From SIG351 sp045627045 (lineage in GTDB: Bacteria; Bacillota; Clostridia; HGM11327): DNA of 64,000 bases. The notes below the pieces were generated by a model. That model was not told the DNA's origin. It saw only the letters and a program-made list of their open reading frames with translations, and made no database searches. Positions 26,959-34,883 of this stretch are shown here, piece by piece. Both the position numbers and the translations under genes were made by a program. Where the stretch lies: the NCBI GenBank assembly GCA_045627045.1, contig JAZQMY010000024.1, forward strand, positions 107,048 through 171,047. The letters run 5' to 3'. How positions within the stretch are numbered: position 1 is the first letter of the stretch; every line of letters starts with the position of its first letter.

Positions 26959-27897
26959 TCAGTCTCCGAGCATAGCTGCGCCTACTATGCCTGCATCGTT
27001 GCCCATCTGAGCAGGAACGATTCTTGCATGAGGAACATCCTTATAGAATACATGATCTTCGTAGCACTTTCTTACTGCGTCAAAGAGGAAGTCTCCTGCA
27101 CCCGCAACACCACCGCCGATTGCAATGATATCCGGATCGAAGATATTCTCGATATTGATAAGACCAACCGTAATGTATTCTACGTACTGATCAAATATTT
27201 CGCAAGCTGTCTTGTCGCCTGCCTTTGCGGCATCAATAACTACTCTTGCAGTTACCTTGTTTACATCGCCCTTTGCGAGAGTGTAGATAAGAGACTGGCT
27301 GTCTCTTGCCATAGCTGCCTTACCTTCACGGATGAGAGCAGTAGCAGAGCCGTATCTTTCCCAGCAGCCCTTGTTGCCGCATGAGCACTGAATGCCGTCT
27401 GCAACGATTGTCATATGTCCGATTTCTGCGCCTACGCCGTGTGAACCGCCGTAAAGCTTGCCGTTGATAACGATACCGCCGCCAATGCCTGTGCCGAGCG
27501 TTACAGTAACTGAATTCTGATAACCCTTGCAAGCACCGCAGGTATACTCTGCATATGCTGCAACGTTTGCATCGTTATCTGCATAAACAGGAACGTTTAT
27601 GTACTTCTGGAGTTCCTTTGTAAGCGGAACGTTTCTCCACTGCAGGTTGTTTGAGAAAACTACATAACCGTTGAGAACTGCACCGGGGGAGCCGATACCT
27701 ACTGACTCAATGTCAGCAACAGTGATGCCCTGCTTTGCAATGAGATCGTTTACAAGCTTGCCCATATCTGCAACGATCTCTTCAAAAGGTCTTGACGCGA
27801 GCGTCGGAGTTGATCCGGAAAGAATGATCTTTCCTTCTTCGTTTACGATTCCGGCAGCGATGTTTGTGCCGCCGAGATCTACACCAATTTTATACAT
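26959..27897 (-). CDS. glcK: ROK-family glucokinase
   Basis: 312 aa ROK kinase phosphorylating glucose (or a related hexose) with ATP. The N-terminal phosphate loop VDLGGTNIAAGIV and the zinc motif CSCGNKGCWE with the preceding HMTIV strand are diagnostic. ATG 27897 has CGGAGGG at good spacing. It is inserted between hprK and murB in a sugar-sensing context, which supports glucokinase over an N-acetylhexosamine kinase, though the ROK family is broad and substrate choice is not settled by sequence. Confidence 0.9.
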   Translation of the reverse strand: MYKIGVDLGGTNIAAGIVNEEGKIILSGSTPTLASRPFEEIVADMGKLVNDLIAKQGITVADIESVGIGSPGAVLNGYVVFSNNLQWRNVPLTKELQKYINVPVYADNDANVAAYAEYTCGACKGYQNSVTVTLGTGIGGGIVINGKLYGGSHGVGAEIGHMTIVADGIQCSCGNKGCWERYGSATALIREGKAAMARDSQSLIYTLAKGDVNKVTARVVIDAAKAGDKTACEIFDQYVEYITVGLINIENIFDPDIIAIGGGVAGAGDFLFDAVRKCYEDHVFYKDVPHARIVPAQMGNDAGIVGAAMLGD

Positions 27898-27950
27898 GTT
27901 TAACCCTCCGTTAAATATATAATACTGATTATCATTTTTATGATAACATA

Positions 27951-28883
27951 TTAATCATTTGAATTTTTTGCCAGGTTGGCTTCTATTACTCTATTGTTGA
28001 GCTCTTCCGCAGCATTATAGCCCATCTTCTTGAGACGTTCGTTTCTTGCCGCCACCTCAAGCACAGATGCCATATTCCTTCCCGGTCTTACCGGAATTGT
28101 CACGCACGGCACCATGATTCCGAGTATTTCATGATATTCCCTTGCCATTCCGAGACGCTCGTATGTTTTTTCGGGGTCCCAGTTTTCAAGCTTTACCACA
28201 AGGTCTATCTCTTTTTTGTCAACAACAGAGCCTATTCCGAACATTGACTTTACATCAATGATTCCTATTCCCCTTATCTCCATAAAGTACTTGATAAGCT
28301 CAGGAGACTGCGCCACGAGCATTCCGCCGTGCTTTCTCTGTATTTTCACAGCATCGTCGGCAACAAGCTTTGAACCTCTCTCGAGGAGCTCAAGAGCCGT
28401 TTCGCTTTTTCCCACTCCGCTCTGACCGAGGATCATGACGCCTTGTCCGAAAATGTCAAGCATTACTCCGTGAACGGTAGTTGAAGGAAGCAGATTATCA
28501 TCAATATACGATATCAGCTCCTGGATCACTTCAGTTGTGGCCTTGCCCGACCTGAAAAGCGGTATATCATACTTTTTCGCGGCATTCTTTATGCAATCCG
28601 GGATTTCAAGATTCCTCGTTATAACAAGGAACGGCAATCCGTGTTCAAAGTAATCATTTACTCTTTTGTTTCTTTCATTCTCGGGAAGATGCGCTATATA
28701 GCTCATTTCAACCATGCCGATTACCTGTGCTCTGCGCTCGGCATAAAATTCGAAGTAGCCTGTCAACTGAAGTCCGGGACGGTTGAAATTGCTGTTCGGG
28801 ATATCCACCGTCTTCTTTTCTCCGATATATATTGTCTCAAGCTCAAGAGTCTTGGTCATATCCTCAAGATTTATTATTCCCAC
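27951..28883 (-). CDS. hprK: HPr kinase/phosphorylase
   Basis: 310 aa, the Firmicutes regulator that phosphorylates HPr Ser-46 and so controls catabolite repression. I choose GTG 28883 because AGGAGG lies exactly 8 nt upstream and the length then equals Bacillus HprK; the next ATG is 24 nt inside with poor spacing. The Walker A loop is GQSGVGKSETALEL near residue 155, followed by the HPrK signature region EIRGIGIIDVKSMFG. The start is 4 nt downstream of the uvrC stop, so the ribosome site lies inside uvrC. It is a close neighbour of glcK. Confidence 0.95.
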   Translation of the reverse strand: MGIINLEDMTKTLELETIYIGEKKTVDIPNSNFNRPGLQLTGYFEFYAERRAQVIGMVEMSYIAHLPENERNKRVNDYFEHGLPFLVITRNLEIPDCIKNAAKKYDIPLFRSGKATTEVIQELISYIDDNLLPSTTVHGVMLDIFGQGVMILGQSGVGKSETALELLERGSKLVADDAVKIQRKHGGMLVAQSPELIKYFMEIRGIGIIDVKSMFGIGSVVDKKEIDLVVKLENWDPEKTYERLGMAREYHEILGIMVPCVTIPVRPGRNMASVLEVAARNERLKKMGYNAAEELNNRVIEANLAKNSND

Positions 28884-28887
28884 GGTG

Positions 28888-30693
28888 TTATCCTCCTGTA
28901 TATTCTTTGATTTTCTTTGCAAGCAGAGGCGTTATGCCGGGTATTTCACAAAGCTCCTCTTCGCTTGCCTTCTTTATATCTCCGACAGTCCTGTATTTCT
29001 GCATGATCGCCCTTCTCTTTTTGGGGCCTACTCCGGGAATATCCTCAACAACGGAAATAAGGCTTGTCTTTTCTCTCAATAATTTATTGTATGTTATGGC
29101 AAAGCGGTGTGATTCGTCACGCACTCTCTGCAGAAGCTGAAGTGCGCCGTTATCCTTCGGCAATACTATCGGATCTTCGGAATAAAGCGTATAAATCTCT
29201 TCATCCCGCTTTGCAAGGCTTATCATTTCTATGCCTTCAATGCCCATTGCCTTCATAGCTTCGCTCGCAAACCTGAGCTGACCCTTGCCGCCGTCGATCA
29301 GGATAAGATCGGGTTTTTTGCCGAATGTATCCTCATCTCCGTCAAGATGTGAGAATCTTCTCGTCAGCGTTTCGTTCATGCTTCTGAAGTCATCTATCTT
29401 ACCTATTACGGATTTGATCCTGAAATGCCTGTAATCGCTCTTTTTCGGTCTGCCGTTTTCAAAAACCACCATCGACGATACCGTTGACGTTCCCTGAAGT
29501 GTTGAAATATCGTAGCCCTCAATCCTCAGCGGAAGCTTATCCATTCCGAGTATCTCCATGAGCTGTTCCACCTCGGTGTTTCTTCTGTCAACGTGTGCGT
29601 TGAGCTTTTCCACGGCGTTCTTCTTTGCAAGGAGAAGCAGCTGCTTCTTTTCGCCCCTCTGCGGACAAATCAGGTCAACAGTCCCTTTTCTTTTGCCCGA
29701 AAGCCATGAACATATGTCAGATGCAAATTCAGGCATCGTCTCAACCAGTATCTCCCTCGGAATATCATCCGTTGTGGAATAATACTGCGTCATATATGAT
29801 GAGATAATTTCCTCCGGAGTATCTTCGTCCTGCTTTTTCAGCACGAAATCCACTGCATTCAGAAGCTTTGAGCCTCTTATGCTCAGGAGCACAACGTACG
29901 CACTCGATACTGAGCTTGCCAGTGCAATGATATCAACGTTCTTATTGTCAGTGCCGAAAACCTGTCTTCTCTCCGAGAGAGACTTCAGCGACTGTATGCT
30001 ATCCCTTATCTTTGCAGCTCTCTCAAATTCAAGCTCATCGGAGGCTTCCAGCATTTCATCGGTAAGCTTTTTTATTACGTCATTTTCTCTTCCCTTGAGA
30101 AAATCCGTAATAGAAGCTATATTTTCATTATATTTTTCTTCTGAAATATCAAAAGCACACGGTGCGGGGCATTCCCCGAGTGTGTAGAAAAGACAAGGTC
30201 TTTTTGCCTTCTTTTCGCCGACGATCTGCTTTGTGCAGGTTCTGAAGGGGAAAACCCTTCTCAACGTTTTGACAGAGCGCCTGACGTCATCCGCACAGGA
30301 ATACGGGCCAAAGTAAGTATCGGAGGAATTTATGTTTCTTGTGTAATAAATTCTCGGATATTTGCTTGAGGTCTCGATGCAGATGTAGGGATAGGTCTTA
30401 TTGTCCTTGAGAAGAATATTATATTTCGGAAGATACTTCTTTATAAGATTGCATTCAAGAAGAAGTGCATCCTGCACCGATCCAGTCACAACGAAATCGA
30501 TCGATTCTATCTGCGGCACCATCTTCTCAACAGTCGCTCTTCCGTCGCCCGTTTCCGAAAAATATTGCTTCACTCGGTTTCTGAGGCATTGAGCCTTTCC
30601 GACGTATATAACTTCACCGTCTTTGTTGCGATAGATATATACTCCGGGTTCTTCCGGCAGATTGGCAAGAATTTTTTCAATATTTTCCATCAT
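28888..30693 (-). CDS. uvrC: Excinuclease ABC subunit C (UvrC)
   Basis: 601 aa nuclease making both incisions in nucleotide excision repair with UvrA and UvrB. It has the N-terminal GIY-YIG nuclease (PGVYIYRNKDGEVIYVGKAQ), the UvrB-binding UVR motif (EASDELEFERAAKIRD), the RNase H-like 3' nuclease half (LILIDGGKGQL carries catalytic Asp) and C-terminal helix-hairpin-helix motifs (EDIPGVGPKKR, CEIPGITPLLA). The first gene of the uvrC-hprK-glcK-murB-whiA-dnaE run. Two adjacent ATG codons (30693 and 30690) are both possible starts. Confidence 0.96.
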   Translation of the reverse strand: MMENIEKILANLPEEPGVYIYRNKDGEVIYVGKAQCLRNRVKQYFSETGDGRATVEKMVPQIESIDFVVTGSVQDALLLECNLIKKYLPKYNILLKDNKTYPYICIETSSKYPRIYYTRNINSSDTYFGPYSCADDVRRSVKTLRRVFPFRTCTKQIVGEKKAKRPCLFYTLGECPAPCAFDISEEKYNENIASITDFLKGRENDVIKKLTDEMLEASDELEFERAAKIRDSIQSLKSLSERRQVFGTDNKNVDIIALASSVSSAYVVLLSIRGSKLLNAVDFVLKKQDEDTPEEIISSYMTQYYSTTDDIPREILVETMPEFASDICSWLSGKRKGTVDLICPQRGEKKQLLLLAKKNAVEKLNAHVDRRNTEVEQLMEILGMDKLPLRIEGYDISTLQGTSTVSSMVVFENGRPKKSDYRHFRIKSVIGKIDDFRSMNETLTRRFSHLDGDEDTFGKKPDLILIDGGKGQLRFASEAMKAMGIEGIEMISLAKRDEEIYTLYSEDPIVLPKDNGALQLLQRVRDESHRFAITYNKLLREKTSLISVVEDIPGVGPKKRRAIMQKYRTVGDIKKASEEELCEIPGITPLLAKKIKEYTGG

Positions 30694-30735
30694 AAGGGGC
30701 TTATACTCTCAAGAGTGTTTAATGTTTCATATTAT

Positions 30736-30763
30736 ATTATATCACAAATTGGAAACTTATCAA
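30736..30763 (-). promoter_or_regulatory. Promoter of the uvrC-hprK-glcK-murB-whiA-dnaE run
   Basis: Minus-strand TTGATA (30758-30763), 16-nt spacer, TATAAT (30736-30741). A second TATAAT overlaps 5 nt downstream. Confidence 0.7.
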
Positions 30764-30854
30764 CATATTTTTTTATATTTTTTGCGTCACGATCGTTTTA
30801 TGGCATTAAATTATCCTCTTACTCATAGAATAAAAGCAAAAGGAAGGTTAAAAT

Positions 30855-31319
30855 ATGAAAAACAATATCCAGAAAATCATTTATCCGGCGCTTACATCCG
30901 TTCTGCTGATACTGATAGGATTCCTTGCCGGAAGGCTCTTCTACACAGTTTCAAACGAAGATCCGCTTCATTACAGCCTTGTAAAGCCGCTTGTCTACGA
31001 TGCCACCACGGGCGTACTTATTGAAGGAGCTTCCGTCACTTCCGCCGAAAGCGGCATAACATACGTTACTGACGGAACAGGCTCCACAGACTGGATCCCT
31101 CTTTACTATTCATCAGACGAAGAGCTCGTTCTGAGCACATTCATCGCTTCGGCATCGGGCTATAAAACCACACTTCTCTATATGGCAGCCGAAACAGGAA
31201 AAGACCCGCTGAACGGGCCTCTGATATATATGTTCCCGGGAGACAACTCTTCATCCGTAAGCATTGTATCTGCTCCGTCAGACGAGTATTCAAAGAAACT
31301 GCGTGAGCGCTTCAGGTAA
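30855..31319 (+). CDS. Membrane-anchored protein with a carboxypeptidase-regulatory-like domain
   Basis: 154 aa with GGAAGG upstream of ATG 30855. An N-terminal hydrophobic segment (residues about 9-30, ending AGRLFY) without an obvious cleavage site suggests a type II membrane anchor. The rest is a single Ig-like beta domain of the CarboxypepD_reg/prealbumin type (KPLVYDATTGVLIEGASVT ... TDGTGSTDW ... ASGYKT), which usually decorates surface proteins. The last 8 bp overlap the convergent YitT gene. Its function is unknown. Confidence 0.7.
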   Translation: MKNNIQKIIYPALTSVLLILIGFLAGRLFYTVSNEDPLHYSLVKPLVYDATTGVLIEGASVTSAESGITYVTDGTGSTDWIPLYYSSDEELVLSTFIASASGYKTTLLYMAAETGKDPLNGPLIYMFPGDNSSSVSIVSAPSDEYSKKLRERFR

Positions 31320-31932
31320 CAGACACTATTCTCTTTGAATAAATCTTCTTCACTGCCTTTATTGCGGTAATCTGAATCAACACCGCAAGCGCGGAGTATA
31401 CAGCCTTTGCCGCTCCTCCGAAAACAGCCGACAGGCTCACAACGCCGCAATCAAGCAGAAGCAGGATATTTCCCGAGCCCGATGCCTTGTATTTTTTCTG
31501 AAGCGAAAGTGCCAGTGTATCCGTGCCGCCTGTGGATGCGCCTGCAAAGAGCACTGTTCCGAGGCCTGTTCCCATAAGGAGTCCGCCTGCTATCGCACAG
31601 ACAAGACCGTTTCCGGGTGCTCTGAAGGATGGCAGAACATCCATCAGCACTGATGCCACTGCGAGCATGAAAAATGTCCTGAACACGAATTCTCTGCCAA
31701 GCATTCTGCGTGCAAAAATAAAAATCGGTATATTCAGCAAAAGCGTAAGTATTCCCGTCTTTATCGGGATGAAGCCCGACAGAATAACCGAAAGGCCTCC
31801 GATTCCTCCCGGAGCCAACCCCTCCGGTATAAAAAAGCAGGCATACGCAAGTGACGTCAGCGCCGTGCCTGCAAGCATCATTATTTTGTCTGTCAGATCT
31901 GTCCTGAAAAATACCTTCACCAAGCTCACCAC
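31312..31932 (-). CDS. YitT family membrane protein
   Basis: 206 aa polytopic membrane protein with about five hydrophobic segments. The loop FIPEGLAPGGIGGLSVIL and the GASTGGTDTLAL motif are the two conserved glycine-rich segments of the YitT/DUF161 family. Many family members carry a C-terminal DUF2179 domain, which is missing here. The start is GTG at 31932; nearby GTG codons at 31929 and 31920 are equally possible. The role of the family is unclear (transport has been suggested). Confidence 0.85.
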   Translation of the reverse strand: MVSLVKVFFRTDLTDKIMMLAGTALTSLAYACFFIPEGLAPGGIGGLSVILSGFIPIKTGILTLLLNIPIFIFARRMLGREFVFRTFFMLAVASVLMDVLPSFRAPGNGLVCAIAGGLLMGTGLGTVLFAGASTGGTDTLALSLQKKYKASGSGNILLLLDCGVVSLSAVFGGAAKAVYSALAVLIQITAIKAVKKIYSKRIVSVT

Positions 31933-32049
31933 CCCTGAATAATATGTGCTGAGAGCAAAAACTCACGCTTCTATTCTATTCAATAAAAAGAATAGCTATT
32001 ACGGTAATTTTTTCTGCTCATCCTTCACGTTTTCAGAAAGGGAAACATT

Positions 32050-32268
32050 ATGGCTATATTAGGAAATTGCGGTGATAACAACAATCTCATATGGATAATT
32101 CTTCTCTCCCAGCTTCTCTCCTCCGGCAACTGCGGATGCTCCGGCAGATGCTCAGATGATGGCTGCGGATGCTCTTCCTGTCAGGGCAATAACGATCTTA
32201 TCATGCTGATACTCATTCTCCTTCTCCTCTCGGGCAGCGATAACGGTCTGGGAAGCATTTTCAACTGA
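32050..32268 (+). CDS. High-cysteine small protein ('chorion class' type)
   Basis: 72 aa with AAAGGGA before ATG 32050. The layout is unusual: a short head (MAILGNCGDNNN), a hydrophobic stretch (LIWIILLSQLLSS), a central Cys/Gly cluster (NCGCSGRCSDDGCGCSSC), a second hydrophobic stretch (LIMLILILLLLS) and a short tail. Eight Cys fall in the middle third or head. Similar proteins are annotated as 'chorion class high-cysteine HCB protein 13' in Clostridia. The cell-surface or spore role is unknown, and the name is historical. Confidence 0.75.
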   Translation: MAILGNCGDNNNLIWIILLSQLLSSGNCGCSGRCSDDGCGCSSCQGNNDLIMLILILLLLSGSDNGLGSIFN

Positions 32269-32274
32269 CAAAAC

Positions 32275-32303
32275 AAAAAACCGGCTGATTTCTCAGTCGG
32301 TTT
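32275..32303. terminator. Terminator between the Cys-rich gene and the lipoprotein array
   Basis: ACCGGCTGA / TCAGTCGGT stem (one G-T pair) with a 4-nt loop. On the minus strand it is followed by six T residues, so it terminates the 32325-33587 lipoprotein gene and may also act on the plus strand. Confidence 0.75.
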
Positions 32304-32324
32304 CTCATTATTGTTTTTTATCTA

Positions 32325-33587
32325 TCAGTTTTTCTTGTAAAGAACGATCTCACGCATTTCAACCCATGTATAGTTTTCATCATTTCCATACATTGTGGTC
32401 TCAATTGAAAGAATATACCATGAGTATGCTCCCGGATTTGCTACTTCGTAAACAGGTGTCTGAACGCCTTCATATACTATGTAGTCTTCACCGTTACGCT
32501 CGTCAAGAAGAACAAATGTTTCAGGATCAAGGTTTTTATCGTTTGTTCCGTAGAGTTTCCAGCAGTAAGGAGCAGAAAGCGGATTTCCGATAACCATTGA
32601 ATATGCATCGACCTGATAAGGCTTCTTGAGTTTAAAATCAAAGCTGATGCTTTCATAAGTATCAGGTGCCCACTGGAGAGTCATCATGCAGCCGTGATTA
32701 CTTGTATCTGAAACGTCATTATCGAAAACGAGCTTCGGGATCTCGCCTTCACGCGCAGGATCCATCAGCGTCATCTTTGGTGAAATTAATCCGTTAAGCA
32801 CGGTGTACTTTTCTGTATCAACCGGATCAGGTGCTACGTTGAGACCGACACAGTCACCGTCAATGCCATAGAATATGAGATCTCCGCACTGAAGCATATC
32901 AGGATTGCCGTTATTCTCTGTGATCTCAATTCTGAAATACTGATAGTATCCGGGCTTGTCGATCGTGAATTCAGCTGAAACAGCGCCTGCCTCTGTCGGG
33001 AGGTCTGCGTTTGTTACTTCTGCAATAAGGTCCTCGTCTGTCATTGTATATGTCATTGATCCGTAAATCTTCCAGCTCTTAGGCATAGCCGTGTAATCCG
33101 GAGAAGTTGTGAGCGTGTATGTTACAGGCTTAACAGGAGCATACGAGTAAACGATAACATATGTTGATGTATAGCCGATCATCTGGAGGTATGTTTCCGG
33201 CGTGCCATCAAACATTCTTGATGCCTTGATTATTGCATCCCAGTTTTCCGCAGGTCTTGATTCAACCTCAGGTGTTCTTGCCTGTGTTCCATAAAGGATC
33301 GATGTAAGATTTACCTTGCCGTTTTCATCAGCTGCAGGCTGTTCATACTGGGGTGCTTCGTTTACAGGCACAACTACCAACGGGATATCAATATCAGGTG
33401 TAGGTGTTGCATCGGGTGTTGCTTCGGGTGTGTTATCCGGCTCATCAGGAGTAGGTGTAACATCTGCAGGTGTTGCATCAGGTGTGTTATCCGGAGCTTT
33501 TGTCTCTTCAGGAGCACATGCACACGCAGCAAACAAGCATGAAATCACAAGCAAAACCGCAATCAATGTCTTTAATGTGTTTTTCAT
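32325..33587 (-). CDS. Discoidin-like lipoprotein, array member 1
   Basis: 420 aa. Signal peptide with lipobox (SCLFAACAC), then a 50-residue Thr/Pro/Asp stalk (TPDATPADVTPTP, TPEATPDATPTP) and two discoidin-type (galactose-binding-like) halves. In the first, PKSWKIYG is followed by PGYYQYFRIEI; in the second, PYCWKLYGTNDK is followed by PGAYSWYILSI. The C-terminus YGNDENYTW keeps the array signature but is the most divergent of the six. It has its own perfect promoter (33627-33655) and terminator. A role in binding surface glycan or another exported ligand is inference from the fold. Confidence 0.82.
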   Translation of the reverse strand: MKNTLKTLIAVLLVISCLFAACACAPEETKAPDNTPDATPADVTPTPDEPDNTPEATPDATPTPDIDIPLVVVPVNEAPQYEQPAADENGKVNLTSILYGTQARTPEVESRPAENWDAIIKASRMFDGTPETYLQMIGYTSTYVIVYSYAPVKPVTYTLTTSPDYTAMPKSWKIYGSMTYTMTDEDLIAEVTNADLPTEAGAVSAEFTIDKPGYYQYFRIEITENNGNPDMLQCGDLIFYGIDGDCVGLNVAPDPVDTEKYTVLNGLISPKMTLMDPAREGEIPKLVFDNDVSDTSNHGCMMTLQWAPDTYESISFDFKLKKPYQVDAYSMVIGNPLSAPYCWKLYGTNDKNLDPETFVLLDERNGEDYIVYEGVQTPVYEVANPGAYSWYILSIETTMYGNDENYTWVEMREIVLYKKN

Positions 33588-33626
33588 TTTTTTCCTTTCT
33601 TTCGGCTACTTTTGCCATTTTGGATA

Positions 33627-33655
33627 ATTATAATCCCATTGTATTTTTTTGTCAA
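33627..33655 (-). promoter_or_regulatory. Promoter of array member 1
   Basis: Minus-strand TTGACA (33650-33655), 17-nt spacer, TATAAT (33627-33632), perfect consensus. Confidence 0.85.
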
Positions 33656-33687
33656 CAGGTATATACGTTTTTGATTCATTTTTACAA

Positions 33688-33719
33688 TAAAAAGCCCCCA
33701 AATCATTCGATTCGAGGGC
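33688..33719 (-). terminator. Terminator of the beta-propeller lipoprotein gene
   Basis: On the minus strand GCCCTCGAATC pairs with GATTTGGGGGC through two G-U pairs, followed by five T residues. Confidence 0.7.
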
Positions 33720-33779
33720 CTAATATACAACATTTTCTATTTTTTCCGTTTTTCTGATTGCAGAACATCCACTGTTCCG

Positions 33780-34742
33780 TCAGGCAAGTCTGAAGCGAAG
33801 CCTATATGCCACGCCTCTTCTTGTCGCCCAGTTTGTCCCCACAACATACACATTTCCGTCAACGATGTTTATGCTTTCCGGCTCTACGGAATCCGGAAGA
33901 GAAAGCTTCATCAGTCTCCTGAACTTGCATTCCCAGTCAAATATCCATATATCGGCAGAAAATCCGTTCTGTGATGAGCGGACGAAGTAAATGCCGTTTT
34001 CGTCGGCAAACACGCCCTGAGAAAGAGAATTGGGCGGAGTGGCGACCCTATGGATCAGCGGCTTGAAATCCGCGTCCCAGACATCAAGAGTCTGACCTGC
34101 CCATTCGCCCGAAGCGTACTGATCCTTTGCGGCGCAGTAAGCCATTGAAAAGAACGGATACTCAAGATCACCGGTCTTTGTTATTTCAAACGTATCCGGA
34201 TCAACGAATGAATATCTGTTGTAATGTCCTTCCGGTGACTGGCAGTGTGTTACTACAAGCCTGTCAATCTTTGAATTGTATGTAATATTGTTTGCGTGAT
34301 CAAGCATCAGCTCTCCGCTTTCCCTCAGTATGTTTCCATCGGGATCAAGCTCAAGAAGCTTTGTCAGCTCATGGCCTGTTTCATCCTTGAGAGTTGCCGC
34401 AATGATATATTTTTTTCCGTCATAGTATCCTCCCTGGATCGTAACGAATCTCTCATCCGAGCAGGCGAAGTCAAAAAGTGTCTCGCCTTCCGCAACGTAC
34501 ATTGCCCACGGCGAAAGCTCGCGTATATCGTACGTCTCGGCAACCGGCACGGGAGTCGGCGTAGGAGACGGCTTCGGTGTCTTGGACGGCTTCGGTGTCT
34601 TTGTCGGCCTGACGGTCGGTGTAGCCGTAGGGATCAAAGTTTCCTCGGGAGTTGCCGTATTTTCGGGTGTGCATCCTGCCGATACCACGATGCAGGTAAA
34701 TGCAAGAAGAGTTACGGTAAATAATCTAAGTATTTTTTTCAT
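33780..34742 (-). CDS. Lipoprotein with probable beta-propeller domain, array member 2
   Basis: 320 aa. Signal peptide and lipobox (VVSAGC), then a Thr/Pro/Lys stalk (PTVRPTKTPKPSKTPKPSP) that resembles the stalks of its discoidin neighbours. The remaining 240 residues repeat a pattern of short beta strands with Gly/Asp/Trp turns (GGYYDGKKYIIAATL, LLELDPDGNIL, RYSFVDPDTFEI, LDVWDADFKPL, ADIWIFDWECKFRRLMKL), as in six- or seven-bladed propellers. It has its own promoter and terminator. It is the only non-discoidin member of the array. Function unknown. Confidence 0.75.
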   Translation of the reverse strand: MKKILRLFTVTLLAFTCIVVSAGCTPENTATPEETLIPTATPTVRPTKTPKPSKTPKPSPTPTPVPVAETYDIRELSPWAMYVAEGETLFDFACSDERFVTIQGGYYDGKKYIIAATLKDETGHELTKLLELDPDGNILRESGELMLDHANNITYNSKIDRLVVTHCQSPEGHYNRYSFVDPDTFEITKTGDLEYPFFSMAYCAAKDQYASGEWAGQTLDVWDADFKPLIHRVATPPNSLSQGVFADENGIYFVRSSQNGFSADIWIFDWECKFRRLMKLSLPDSVEPESINIVDGNVYVVGTNWATRRGVAYRLRFRLA

Positions 34743-34774
34743 AACATTATGCCTTTCAGATATTACTGTATCAT

Positions 34775-34803
34775 ATTATAAGATTTTTGCATAATTTTGT
34801 CAA
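34775..34803 (-). promoter_or_regulatory. Promoter of array member 2
   Basis: Minus-strand TTGACA (34798-34803), 17-nt spacer, TATAAT (34775-34780). Confidence 0.85.
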
Positions 34804-34843
34804 TATGAAAACACATTTTCTCCGATAGTATCCTTTTGCAAAT

Positions 34844-34870
34844 AAAAAAAGCAGGGATCTCTCCCTGCCT
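34844..34870 (-). terminator. Terminator of array member 3
   Basis: GGCAGGGAGAGATCCCTGC-type stem-loop followed on the minus strand by seven T residues. Confidence 0.85.
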
Positions 34871-34883
34871 GTTTTCCTTATAA

